From NCBI GenBank assembly GCA_018105865.1, contig CM030836.1:4921483-4985482 (forward strand): a DNA stretch of 64,000 nt. Direction: 5' to 3'. Source of the DNA: Metaphire vulgaris (lineage: Eukaryota > Annelida > Clitellata > Crassiclitellata > Megascolecidae). Shown here piece after piece: positions 22,775 through 34,900 of this stretch. The translations under genes were made by a program, and so were the position numbers. Within the stretch, counting starts at the first letter, position 1; every line of letters begins with the position of its first letter. Below the pieces are notes generated by a model. The model worked only from the letters and a program-made list of their open reading frames with translations, had not been told where the DNA came from and did no database searches.

Positions 22775-25700
22775 CTGTATTGATCTGGAGCCGCATACGA
22801 ATGTGAGACTTGGACTCTTAAGAAAAAGGAATGGAAGTCAAGTGAAGGTTTTCGAGATGAAAGGACTAATGCATGAATGGATATGCGAGAAAAACAAAAG
22901 TTTTAATAGCAATAACAACGCATAACAACAGACGTTCTGGAGTCCTTCAGACGAAGGAAACTTTCCTATACTTCTGTCATATTATTATGAGGAAGGCCGT
23001 CATTTATTAGGAGAAGAAAATAATACAGGCCACAAACGATGGTTAGAAAAGAAATAACGCGCAGGAGTACTGTAGATGTATGGATGAAATCATACATTAG
23101 ATTGGAATGACAATACAGCAGGCGATCAGAGTGGTAGGCATCCGGAGAACCGTCGGAAAGCCGTTCATGCTGCAATCTGACCTCGTAGCGAAGACGACTG
23201 AAATCAAGACAAATATGCCTCATTGATCCATTGAAAAGAGTATTGGCCTTAGGCTAGGACCGGCTGCTGTAGAGAGTCGACTCAGCACGTCTCTCGGACG
23301 ATGGCTGGCAAAGTGGCTAAGTTAGCCAAAGAGAAAAAGGCCGTCCTCTGCAGTTAAACACAAAACAGACGTCGAACGTGTGGCGATACACAGGTTTTGT
23401 TTACCTTCCAGTTAAACCCTCAATTCCCCGACATAACGAACATTTGGTGGATGGACGGAATCGAACCACGGATGCATCCATTAGTCTCGATTATCAGAAA
23501 AGCAGTCGTTGAATTCAGGCGATTGCAGCCTATAGACTCATTCAGTGTAGGATAAGATCAGTTGTAGCGTCAAATAAAACTGATAATAGCATGCTCAAGA
23601 AATTTGACGAAGCACTTATATTGATCATTGAGGTGTCAAACTCATTTCGTACAGCGGGTCACAGAGAAGTCTTTGTGGTTGTCGCGGTCCGGATTTGTGC
23701 ATACGATTAATGCGAACTGCAGTATAGGCCTATTCCACAAAACAGTATATAAAAATTGTTTAAAAAATCTTTATTCAATTTCTATCGTATGTGCAAAATT
23801 TGAGTTTCATGCACTGTATGAAACTTTCGATTTTCATATATGTACTTTTTGAACACGCCTTAAATAAAGTAAATTTGTTTAAACACAAAGTCTTTCTGGT
23901 AATCAGCCCTATACACGCGGACTGGATGAAAAGCTTTCGCGGGCCGTAGGCCTATACGGCCCACGGGCCGTATGTGTGTGGCACCCATGATTTAGATATT
24001 AAAATGCATATCTTAACGAAAATTTTCACTCAGTAGCTTCAGCGAGCTTTAGAATCGATACTCATTCATATGTTTCGTTATTTGGGCCAACACTTAGAAA
24101 TTGTGTCGCAACGTTTAGCCTAATTATCTTTAATAGGACACAAGTAAAAGATCTACAAAAATCCTTAAGAACTGTCTTAGAGAATTTCTCTTTCTTTTAC
24201 ACTAAATTTAGGCTTCTCCTAAACATAAGACCTTTACCAGATGTGCACTGGCCACAAGCGAAATGGAGAATTTTCACGGCTCTTAATTAAACTCCATTGG
24301 TTCTTAAACCGCGTATAAGCATATACAGTATGACAGCATTAGTAACACGGCATACTAAATTTCCAGGACCCTGAGGTCAACAATTTCCATGGTTGCATAT
24401 TGTTCGTTCAGAGCTACACTGCCCTCTGCTGTAGCTACTGATCAATCAGCATTTGATTGTTTCTTCAATTTGTCACTATTCTAACGCTTCAATTACAGTG
24501 TAACAACCGATCTACTAACCTCGGTGCAAAGACGGTGTATATGACTCACTTATCGCTTTTAGGCGAGAAACAATATTTCAAATAGGCCTACTGCTCATTA
24601 AATGAGCCACGGACAGTCGCAGCAGGGCAGCTGATTAGATAGATCTCGGGAGAAGAAGAATTATTTTTGTTAGCAATTTGAATGAATTCTGTTACCAGTG
24701 GCTTCTTTTTCCGCGTGAGCCTCGTTCTTCTTTCGAGCCGATTCGTCGTCGTCGTCGTCGTCGGCAGAGCGATGAACGCCTTCGCACCGTCGTCTGCCAT
24801 TTATGCATTTCGCAGAAGACGTCATCGACAGGTGTTTTACCAGCTTCAGTCAAGTACGAGCGATCCGATATCAGGAAGTTTGGGACTCCGAAGATAAACA
24901 GTCTTAACCGTCGTCCGGTCGTTATCTGCGACGACCCGTTCGATCACGTGTCGTCTTTTGGCGTCACGTGACCTCATCAGTCATTCATCGCTGGTGCCGT
25001 TCCTTCCTTTTCTCTGCGGCGATCACTTGTGTTTCACGTTCTCCTATTCCGATCAGGTTCACCGGACACTCGAAGTGTCTCTGTCTTCGTCTTATCACTC
25101 GTCCGTCGCAGTGGCGTTAACAGAAAACGCCCGCGACGACATCTCTCGAGTGCCTCGTCTGTCTCCTCAATCTCTCAACCAATGGGCGGCACTTTCCATG
25201 CAAGACGGGGCGTCCTGTCTACTACCTACTGTAGTAGCAAACATGAACACAGATTTCTATTTTCAACGTCGTCATAATCATCACCGTCGTCATCATCCTA
25301 CGATCAGCTCTAGTTCTTCGTCTGTTGAATTACTGCCGGTTGGACCGAGAATTACCAAAAAAGACTCGGAAATTTCTGAGAAATTAACCAGTGATTCCGC
25401 AGCTAAGCATTTCAATAGGATTTATTAAATACTAGCTGTCTTCCCGTCAAAAATGACGGGGAGCTCGGCTATTTTCCTACTCAATTTTTGGCAAATGTTC
25501 TAGCGTTGTGTCCAATGAGTTGTTCTTGATTGGAAAGCGACTTCATGCCGGGTTTCTTGCACGCGATAGCGTCACATTTTACTTTACGCGGCCGAGACCT
25601 GGACCTTACTCACCTCAGAACTAAGGAAGTTGGAAGCCTTCCATATGAGGTGCCAACGCCAGATCCTTTGAGTTCGCTGGTATGACTTCATCACCAATGC

Positions 25701-26237
25701 GGAGATATCCTCGCGCACTGGATTACCATCACTCAATGAACTGATAAGTAGTCGCCGCCTTGCCATCTTCGGACACGCAACCCGCCTCGGAGAGACAGTT
25801 CCTGTTCATCAACCTCTCCACTGCCACGTCGACCTGTCCATCGGTCATCCACCTGACCGATCGTGGAAGCGCCGTCCTGGTCGTCCCAGGAAAAGATGGA
25901 TCGACCACATCCGTATCCAGTCCAGTGAGATTCCATCAACTCTCTGGAGACGCGTTATCCGGCGGCGTCATGGTCAGTGTTTTAATCTAGATTCTGGACT
26001 ACGGGAGAAACTGACAAGGCCGGGAGGAAGTCAGCTAGGGGGATGCCGTTGGTTGATATAGTATGTCAAAATTTCCGGGGGAATTTGAAATTTCCGGGGA
26101 AAGGGCAATTTCCCCCGGAAACGGCCTAGATTAAACCCTGGTCATGGTGACGCAACGGCCCCTATGGCCACGCCCTTCTGATTATGATGATGATGATGAT
26201 AATGATGATGATGATGATGACGACGACGATGGTGATA

Positions 26238-26275
<38 letters not shown>

Positions 26276-28894
26276 AGCGCCACATGTAGATAGTTGGCCA
26301 TAAAACTGATAAAAGACTGACGCTTAATTTTATTGCTACAGGTTAAATGTTTGTTCGCTTAAATATATTCCGCCTCCTTCTCCTCCGCATCATCATCGTC
26401 GTCGTCATCACCGTCATTATCATCATCATCATCATCGTCGTCATCATCATCGTCATCGTCGTCATCATCATCATCATCGTCATCATAATCTTTATCATCA
26501 TCTTTATCATAATCTTTATCATCATCTTTATCATCATCTTTATCATCATCTTCATCATCGTCGTCGTGATCATCGTCGTCATCATCTTCATCATCGTCGT
26601 CGTGATCATCGTCATCATCATCTCCAACATCATCTTCTTCATCATCGTCGTCATCATCTCCATCATCATCTTCTTCATCATCGTCGTCATCATCATCATC
26701 GTATGAATGTGTGTGAACGAGAGGTGCTACAGTCCCGACGACATTTTTGTTCATCAGATTTTTTCAGGCGATCATCGATGCTTTTACCAGAGTTAAGGGC
26801 GTAGTTCCTGCTCTTCCGCCCCTCCCTCTCCTGGGCGGCGACAACCCACCCTAATGCCACTAATTTAATAAAGCGATCTTGTATTTTATTATTGTATTCT
26901 GTATTGCATTGTACACTGGAAATTAGATGCACTGAGAATTAGTGGCACTTCAAAATGAGGAAGGCGAGAAAGGAGTGGATGAAAGGGAGGGGTGCACAGG
27001 GGCGTTATTTGGGGAAGGGACAAGGGCCGTGGCCCCCGCAAGGAACTGAATAAATAATGTATAATTTATTAAATAAATAAATAAATGTGAAATGTGCGAA
27101 AAATCGCAAAAATTGCCGAAAATTTGCCAAAAATATCGAAAAATGCAAATTTGCCAAAATTGGCCCAAAATTGCAAAAAATTTCCAAAATTGCCAAACAT
27201 TTGCCAAAAATTGACAAAAAATGACAAGAATTTGCCAAAAACTGGCAAAAGGGTTATTATTATTATTATTATTATCGTCATCATAACTATAATTAAGTAT
27301 TGATTTGTATTGTTTTGTCTGTCAGTCGATTTAAACGCTAGTCAAGATACAGTAGATCTACATGCATGAGTAAATCTTAATGATACATTTTTGTTATTCA
27401 TTTGTGCCCTCAATTTCTGTCATAGATTTAAGTTAATTTTTAAAGCGAATTCTTTTAATGTAGCATCTGTCATTTGTTCACCTATGGTTGCTGGATTTGT
27501 TTATTTCATTGCTTATCATTTCCTTTATCTTTTAATCGTTTGTTTCCTTTTTGCTTAAGTCTGGGTATGTTTCTTTTATGCAATTAGATAATAACTTTTC
27601 ATCAATATCACATTGCTATAGTAAACATTGAGCGAAAACAATTTTAAAATGTGAAGCAAATTCCGTTTCGAACGAAATTCTTCAAATCGTCTATACTTTT
27701 CGTGTCGCTGTATTTTTCAAAAGACCACATCTGTTGCAGAAACCCTTACTCACTCAAGACAACGAAGATTTAAAAACTGCAAAACAGCTTTAGTTAACAT
27801 CGTAGAATGAGTCGAACGACTGCCGATGGCACAGATTGTTCACTTCAATCGAACTTTGAGGAGGATGGGGAAGAGGAAAAGGAGGAGGAGACAATTGCGC
27901 TGTTAAACATCTTTCGAAGGATCTTCCATCTGTAAAACCAAATAGAAACTCAGTTTACATTTATTCACATCCTTTCAACAAGCACGCTGTATTTTATGTC
28001 TTGAATGTCAGTGGTTAAGACTAACAAATTGTTCTGTAGGCTATAAGGCATTTTATTTCCAACAAATACACAATATGTCGATTTTCATTTTATGTTTTTG
28101 TTGTTCAGAACTCCAAGCAGAAAATACGAGTGTGACGACATTTTGGAGCCGAAGAAGCTTTGTTCCGAGTTCTCAAATGAACAAAATCAGGATCAATCAA
28201 CAAATCACCTTCTATGGCGCCACTATAATAATGCCCATAGGCGCACCAAATCGAATCCAAATTATAGTCAGGACCAGATGAAAAAGTCAATCAGATCAGA
28301 GGGGGAAGCAATCTAAGAGTAACACTTGCACTGCCAGTAAAAGTCGTATAACTATTAATTATTGGTCGAGGTGTTAGCGGTCTCCTTCTGGTTTATGATC
28401 TCAGTGTTACGAGGACCTTCGTCAATTCTCTGTCCCACTGACGTAAGACAAAGTTCGAACTCTCAACCTCTCTGCGTCTGAATTCGAACGCATAACCATT
28501 CGACCATCATACACCCCAATATTTTGCATTCTGATAGTATTTCGAAAATCAACTGAAACAGTCAACAGAGGAACATTTGTCTTGCGAAATTTGCTTCATC
28601 TTTTCTCTCATTAACTTATACTCGAACCTCATTTGATCGTCTAGTCAAACTAGCGCTTGTCGCTTTTTTTGGAAGGGGGGGGGGTAGGGGCGTACGCGTT
28701 GGTTCCCTTAACATCCATATATGCATGCAACACTGAACTCTGACAATGTGAAGTGGCTGTGTTGAGCTGTCAAGACGTTTCACTTACTTTTCATTTGCAG
28801 AAATTGAAGGAAATCATCGATTAGATTCTGTCCGCTTTCTGCTCCGTCGTCGTCCGTTGATCCTGTTGTCGGCGTTGTCTTTCCGTCTTCCTTG

Positions 28895-28936
<42 letters not shown>

Positions 28937-31900
28937 GGAAGAAGACCTCCCGACGCCTCGGTGTGCTGTTCCTTCGACGCACGCGCGTTCATTCCACTTG
29001 ACGCTTCTGAACCAAATGGATTGACGGAGAGAGACTCCAGGCGATTTCCTGCGACGATGGCCTGTCGTCGTGGAAATGGAGAGATGGAATTGTCGAGCAT
29101 TTCGTCGTTTGAAAGGAAGCGCGAGGAAAAGGACGCGAGGGGCGCCGGAAGATGAGGCTCGACCCCGAAGCGCTTCGCGTCTTTTCTGTGACCCATAACT
29201 GAAATAATCAGCAGTTCAACTTCTACACTGCCCGCCATTTTCTACGTTTCACATCGGAAAACGCAGTGGCGTAAACCTGGCGTCAACATTGGGGGGGGGA
29301 TAAAATCGTTCATAAAGTCAGGTCAGACCCCCTTTTCATCCCCAAAAAGTCTTGACGAGCAAAAAAGGTCATCCACAATGAGTGATTTTACCAGATTTTA
29401 CCATAAGGCACAAAACATTTGGGGGATAATTTATACTCTGTCCCCTCTTACTAATTATTGGGAGGACCGTCCCCCGCATTCCCCCCGTGTTTCACGCCCA
29501 TGGGAAAACGCAAAATAAGTAAAGAGTTCATGTGGAAACTTTTCCGATCTTTTTTAAAATTTTCTGCTCCTTCTGGCAGTAGATGAGCTTTATTTTTAGA
29601 TGTTATATTATAAAGATATTCTTAGATGTTTCGTTACGCAGTCCCGGCATCATGTTGCCTCGATCGGTTTCTTCTTTCTGCAGACTCACGCAAGGCCCGA
29701 TCTATTTGAAACGAAGCGTAAAGTATATATATATATATATATTTATTTATATTTATATTGCGTGCGGTATGTTCTACTCACTGTAGTACCAAGAGCCAGG
29801 CATTGGACCAGTTTTGAAGCGTGAAGTTGAAGGAAAACGTTTACGATCTCGATATGCGTCTTCGAAATCTGATGAAAAATGCATTTATGCGCTTCTTCGT
29901 CAAACAAATAGGAAAAGCAGAAGATCAAAACCAATGTCCAAATTCAGAATAGAAATCTGACCAGAGCGGACCAACGTAGGTGATAGATAAATGCTTAATT
30001 CCAACGACCGTTGATATACTCGGCATTACGGCAAGGCGTATCCAGTATTTTCTTAATGCGAAGAGAACCTTTAACGGAGATGCGATAGGGACTTATTTGA
30101 CTTGTCTGGGAACAAAACTCCTCAGAACCAAATAGGCACACAGCTCTGAGAGCTTATAAAAACGGCTGTTGCCTGATAATAGAGATAGATGCTAATGAAT
30201 GTTCCTTGATATTGATTTGGGGTTGTATGCTGGATCTGATTTAATTTAACTGCCGGATCATGTATCCATGATCCGGCAGTTAAATTCAATAAAATCGATT
30301 AACTGCATTTTCTTAGTTCTTGTTTCAAAATCAATTAAGAATGAATGCATCACTCTGTCTAAACTAAGAGCATATAACAGGCCCAGATATTTAGACCGAT
30401 ACTCAATCTTCTAAAGTAGGTCTACGCATAGTTACCTCTCAGCCAAGAGTGAATTTCATGTTCCTAGAAAGAAAAATAAAGCACAAAGACAACGGCTGCG
30501 ATTTCTTTCGGTTCATTAGGCCTACTTATGATTTCTTATTTGTTTCTGAGTTTGAAATGATTTAACTGAATAGGAATTCAACAAGATAAGACTTGGAAGT
30601 GCTTTTGCAGTAAAGTTTTCGAAATCAAAAGTGCGAAAAACAAATAGATGCACTTCGGTGGCGGATTAACATTTTAAGGCTCGGTGCCAATGTTCCCTCT
30701 AAGTTGTTGTAGTCCGTGTGCGCATGAAATGTCTTGTGTGAAAAATCAACTTCTGCGCGCGCCGAGAATTTGTCCGAAATCAACATTACTTATTTGCTAA
30801 CAAGTTAATACGTCTCAGAACCAGGGCCGTTTCAAGGTCTTCGTAGGCCCTGGGCACTTTCATATTCGTAGGCCCTCCTCGACTTAAACCTCCAAGTTGC
30901 CAACTACGCAACCAACTGTGGATAATGGATTAAGCTTTAAAGTTAAACACTTTCGCATTATTTTATGACTTCATGTTTAATAATCATTTAGAAATACATC
31001 CTCACCAGTTTTAGATGTCGAAATTCAAATCTAGTTCAACTTCCTTCTGGGCAGATCTCTGTTAACTGGTGAAACAGTTTCTAAAGCCAATGCACTAATT
31101 AATAGTAATTATGATGTATCCATCAGATATGGAAGAGGCATTTACTGGAGAGTTTCTTCTATGTTCACAGATATTTGGTGAGATTAAAAGCGTGGCTGAA
31201 ATGATTAGGGCACAAATAGAGAATAGGATGGGGACAAGTTTTCCAATTGTAAATATTGCTTTACGAATCTACCTTTCAATTTTTGGAACAAGTTGTGCAG
31301 GTGAACGTTCATTTTCTAAACTGAAACTTATAAAAACGTATCTTTGGTCAACGATGGAACAAACTTGATTATCCTGCCTGGCACTACTTTCAGTCGAAAA
31401 GGACTTGATGCGGAAAATGACATTTGAGGACGTCGCAAGTGACTTTGATAATGCAAAGACCCGAAAATTTACATATCGTAAAACTGCTCAAGTGTTCACA
31501 TTAATAGATATTATACTGTTAGAGTTAAACGCTGTCAAATTTGTATCTGCAAGACTGCTATTTCTGACATATTTTATTTTTACTCCCTTCACGTTTTCCA
31601 TACACATCTGACTTTCGTAGGCCCCTGAAAAGTTCGTAGGCCCTGGGCACAGTGCCCACTCTGTCCAGTGGATAAAACGGCCCTGCTTTAGAACACTGTT
31701 GTCTGTCAATGATCCGATTTTTGCAATTTTCCCCACCAGCTTATCATATAAACACATGCAGTGGCGTAAACTTGGATGAAAAAGTAGGGAACCAAACCCT
31801 ATATCTTCTCTTTTCCTACGGTAGCCTCTCAAAATGTTGGGACTCGAGTCTAGAGCCATAATAGTAGTAGTTTACGACTATGATTACACATGCGGTTTAA

Positions 31901-34900
31901 CCATATAAGGCACTCGTTAGTTTGAAAATTCAAGCATCACAAATCAGGCATTAGAAATTTGCAAATGGAGTATGATTTTCATGTCTTTAGAGTTTCTCTT
32001 CGATCCTTACTATGTGCCCATTCGATCCAGGTCATTAACACTTCCCCCAAGAAGATGACTCTTAATGCGCATCATCATGTCTAGATGGTATTCCTCTAAC
32101 TCAGTGCTTCCCAAACTGTGGGCCGCGACCCAAAAGTGGGTCGCAGGGCTCAGTCTAGTGCAGTGCTGTCCAACCTTTTTGACAAAGCGGGCCACTTTAA
32201 AAACTTCTCAGAGCCGCGGGCCGCAGCAAAAATTTAGTTTAATGTAATTGCAACACCTATAAAACAATACCAACAATTATTATCTATCTTTAAATGGAAA
32301 ATATTTATTACGAGTCAGCGTCTGTTTGTGTGCCTTGTATAAGATCAGTGGCGAAATAAATTCAAGCATGTTTCAGTGAGAAATTTGACTTTGGATAGTA
32401 TTTGAAATGTTCTTCATTTGAGGTTCATAAGATGTAACAGCCGCCCTCAAGAGGTTTTCTAGATGTTCGTCCGTCAATGAGTTTCGTTTTCTTGACTTGA
32501 TGTTAGTCTTCGTAGTTTACGTGATAATTGCTTACGAAGGAATCATTATAAAAATTATTATGAAAAGTCGCCATTATGTTGATTTGTACATAAAATGCAA
32601 AAAAATGATCAGAATGAGGCGGGCCACCTAAAATCGTTCCACGGGCGCATGCGGCCCGCGGGCAGTGGGTCGCGGGGTAGCGCGAAATTAGATTCAAAGT
32701 GTCATTTTATAACCAATACCACTGCGCCACAAGCCTTTCAAGTTGCAAGTTGGCTTGGGTCTTAAGAAATTTATATGCATGCAATCCTCCATACACGGCT
32801 TATATTAAAATGATTTTTAGTGGTAGTGTTTTTAATTAATAATTAATTTAAACTTCTGTATCACAACATTCTGAGAAAAAATTACAAAGACATGACTATT
32901 TAAGTTCCAGAAAGTAAAAATTAGATTTGTGACTAACAATGATTCAATGATTTTATTTTACATGTCCGGATGAGGTTACAAACCTATTTAAAACAATACA
33001 AAAAACCAATTTTAGTCGACAGTAAATTTGCAAGACCACGGCATGTTACAATACCTCTGAACTTCCTGAAGTGGTCGCAGGTCCAAAAGTTTGAGAAACA
33101 ATAGGCCCTTTACTACTTTAAAAATCAATTTTATTCCGCAATAACGCAAGAAAGCGTGTTGCGACCATTTTGCTCTGAAACTCCAGTAACAGTAGGAATC
33201 CCTAAATGGATTGAGGTCAGTCAAGTTATCAACCTGGTGGTTAAGCGATTTTGCCATACTCATAGGATTTTTAAAACGCGTAATAAAGGTATGTTCCTGG
33301 CAACATTTTAAAAGAGATAATTTTCAAAAAATGTCGATATCTATTTCTCTCCTTTTGTCTTAGGCAAAAATATGAATAATTATGCCTAATATATCTGCCA
33401 CATGTTTCATTCGAATTGAATCAGAGCTTTTGTTTTGCCATTTATTAAAAACTCAAAAATAACGTTCGCTAGATGGCATAATGCATTTTTTGATATTGCA
33501 TGCCATTATTAGGGTCGCGGCACCTTACAAAACCGCTGAAGTGGGTCGCAGTTCCAAAATGTTTGGAGAAAGCCTGCTCTAATTTGATTCCTTCTCTTGT
33601 TCTTCAACATATTCATTAAGCCAAATTGCGGTTCACAGTTTGCGCTGAATGTCAGCAGTGGCGGCTCCAGGATTTGACAAGTGGAGGGCCGTTGGGGTGG
33701 CAACTTCTAATCATGGGGGCCAACCATTTGTTGTTAGGTATGTAGTATTAAGTAAAGGGTCCCAACAGGGGGTCACTGGGGCCAGGCACTCAATAGGGGT
33801 ACGGGCCGCCCCGGCCCCCTGTGGAGCTGCCACTGAATGTCAGACATGTTCCTCCTATATCCATTCGATTTGCTAGATCTTGAAACTGTTCATAATCAAG
33901 GGCAACCATAAACTCTTAATTAAATGAAGTCGCTGTTTGTTTTCATTTCAACACATAGGCGCAAACTTCTATTAAGCCTCTGGGCTCAAGTCCCCCATTT
34001 TTGAGAGGCTGTCATAGGGAATAGATAAGTTACAGGACCGGCTCTTCACACTTTTTCTTCCACGTTGACGTCAATGAGTTCAAATCTCTGTTTTAAGACA
34101 TTTCTATCGCTGGTTTTCTGTTCTTTTAGTTTTACCGATATTTTGAACCGCGTACTTTACACAAATTATAATATTAAATAAGAGGCCTTTTGCCCATAGT
34201 TTAGACCAGAAGTTTGTAATTGTACGGAGCCGTTACTAGTTCTCAACAAAACGTGAATTTTTATCAGTAAGTAGACTACGTGTATGACATGAAAGCAATG
34301 GGGGACAATTTCAAAAATGTGTGCGCTCCATTTTGTCCTTTGTGCGCTTGCCTTGCGACCTCTGTGTGCGCGCACACGCGAACAGCTTAGAAGGAACGTT
34401 GCCCGGTACACATATTTCCATGGAGACCCAACGGATAATATATACATAAGCCTTTATTCGCAAACGCAGACAACACAGGACAAACACAACTCATAATAAT
34501 TCTGTAAACCAATAGTCTACATAGTGTCGATGAGACTTTAGATTTTTAAAAAATCTCGAAAAAGTTTCGAAAAAGTTGGATTTACAGAATTGCAGATCAA
34601 GTGTGAAAAAGTGTCAATAACTTTTTTCTTGTCACGCTTTTCAGGACGTTGCGTGACAAATATGGTTGCATGTAGGCTACACGAATTTCTGTTTCTAATT
34701 TTTTTGCAAGCGAAAGTTTATATTCCAAAAATAGGTCTAAAGTTATTTAAGGAAAGACATATTTTAAAGATTCATTAAAATAATATTGTTAGGCGAAATA
34801 GAAAAGGCAAACCCCTACATTTTAATTTTGCAGGTGGGCCAGGTATCGATGTACCATCTGTAACGCGGTAAAACCACCACTGAACGCACCATCGCAGACG

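Larger units (their letters stand above)
30687..34400. mobile_element. Nested element with AATGTTCCCTCTAAG ends
   Basis: CCAATGTTCCCTCTAAGTTG at the left and CAGCTTAGAAGGAACGTT at the right are inverted repeats rich in GTGCGC next to the ends. Flanks GCTCGGTG (30,679-30,686) and GCCCGGTA (34,401-34,408) agree at 6 of 8 bases. It carries further hAT elements inside (30,822-31,685; 32,102-33,576; 33,657-33,835). Confidence 0.65.
30656..34882. mobile_element. hAT-like element (GGTGGATTAACA family), copy 2, holding a nested insertion
   Basis: The left piece, CGGTGGCGGATTAACATTTT, is at 30,656. The rest of the element, matching 240-623 in order, resumes at 34,401 (GCCCGGTACACATATTTCC) and ends CCACCACTG at 34,882. 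About 3.7 kb of other elements sits between. The second part also carries a roughly 60-bp insertion near 34,440-34,500. Confidence 0.7.

Noticed and set aside
24958..25428. Plus-strand 156-codon frame in the CpG island
   Set aside because: No recognised domain, no splice or conservation evidence; noted only as part of the island.
26343..26754. Long Asp-rich, Ile-rich and Met-rich open frames on both strands
   Set aside because: They are products of the imperfect (ATC)n tract; no start, splice or domain evidence.
28892..29155. Plus-strand poly-Cys frame
   Set aside because: Antisense of the poly-Gln stretch of peptide exon 4.
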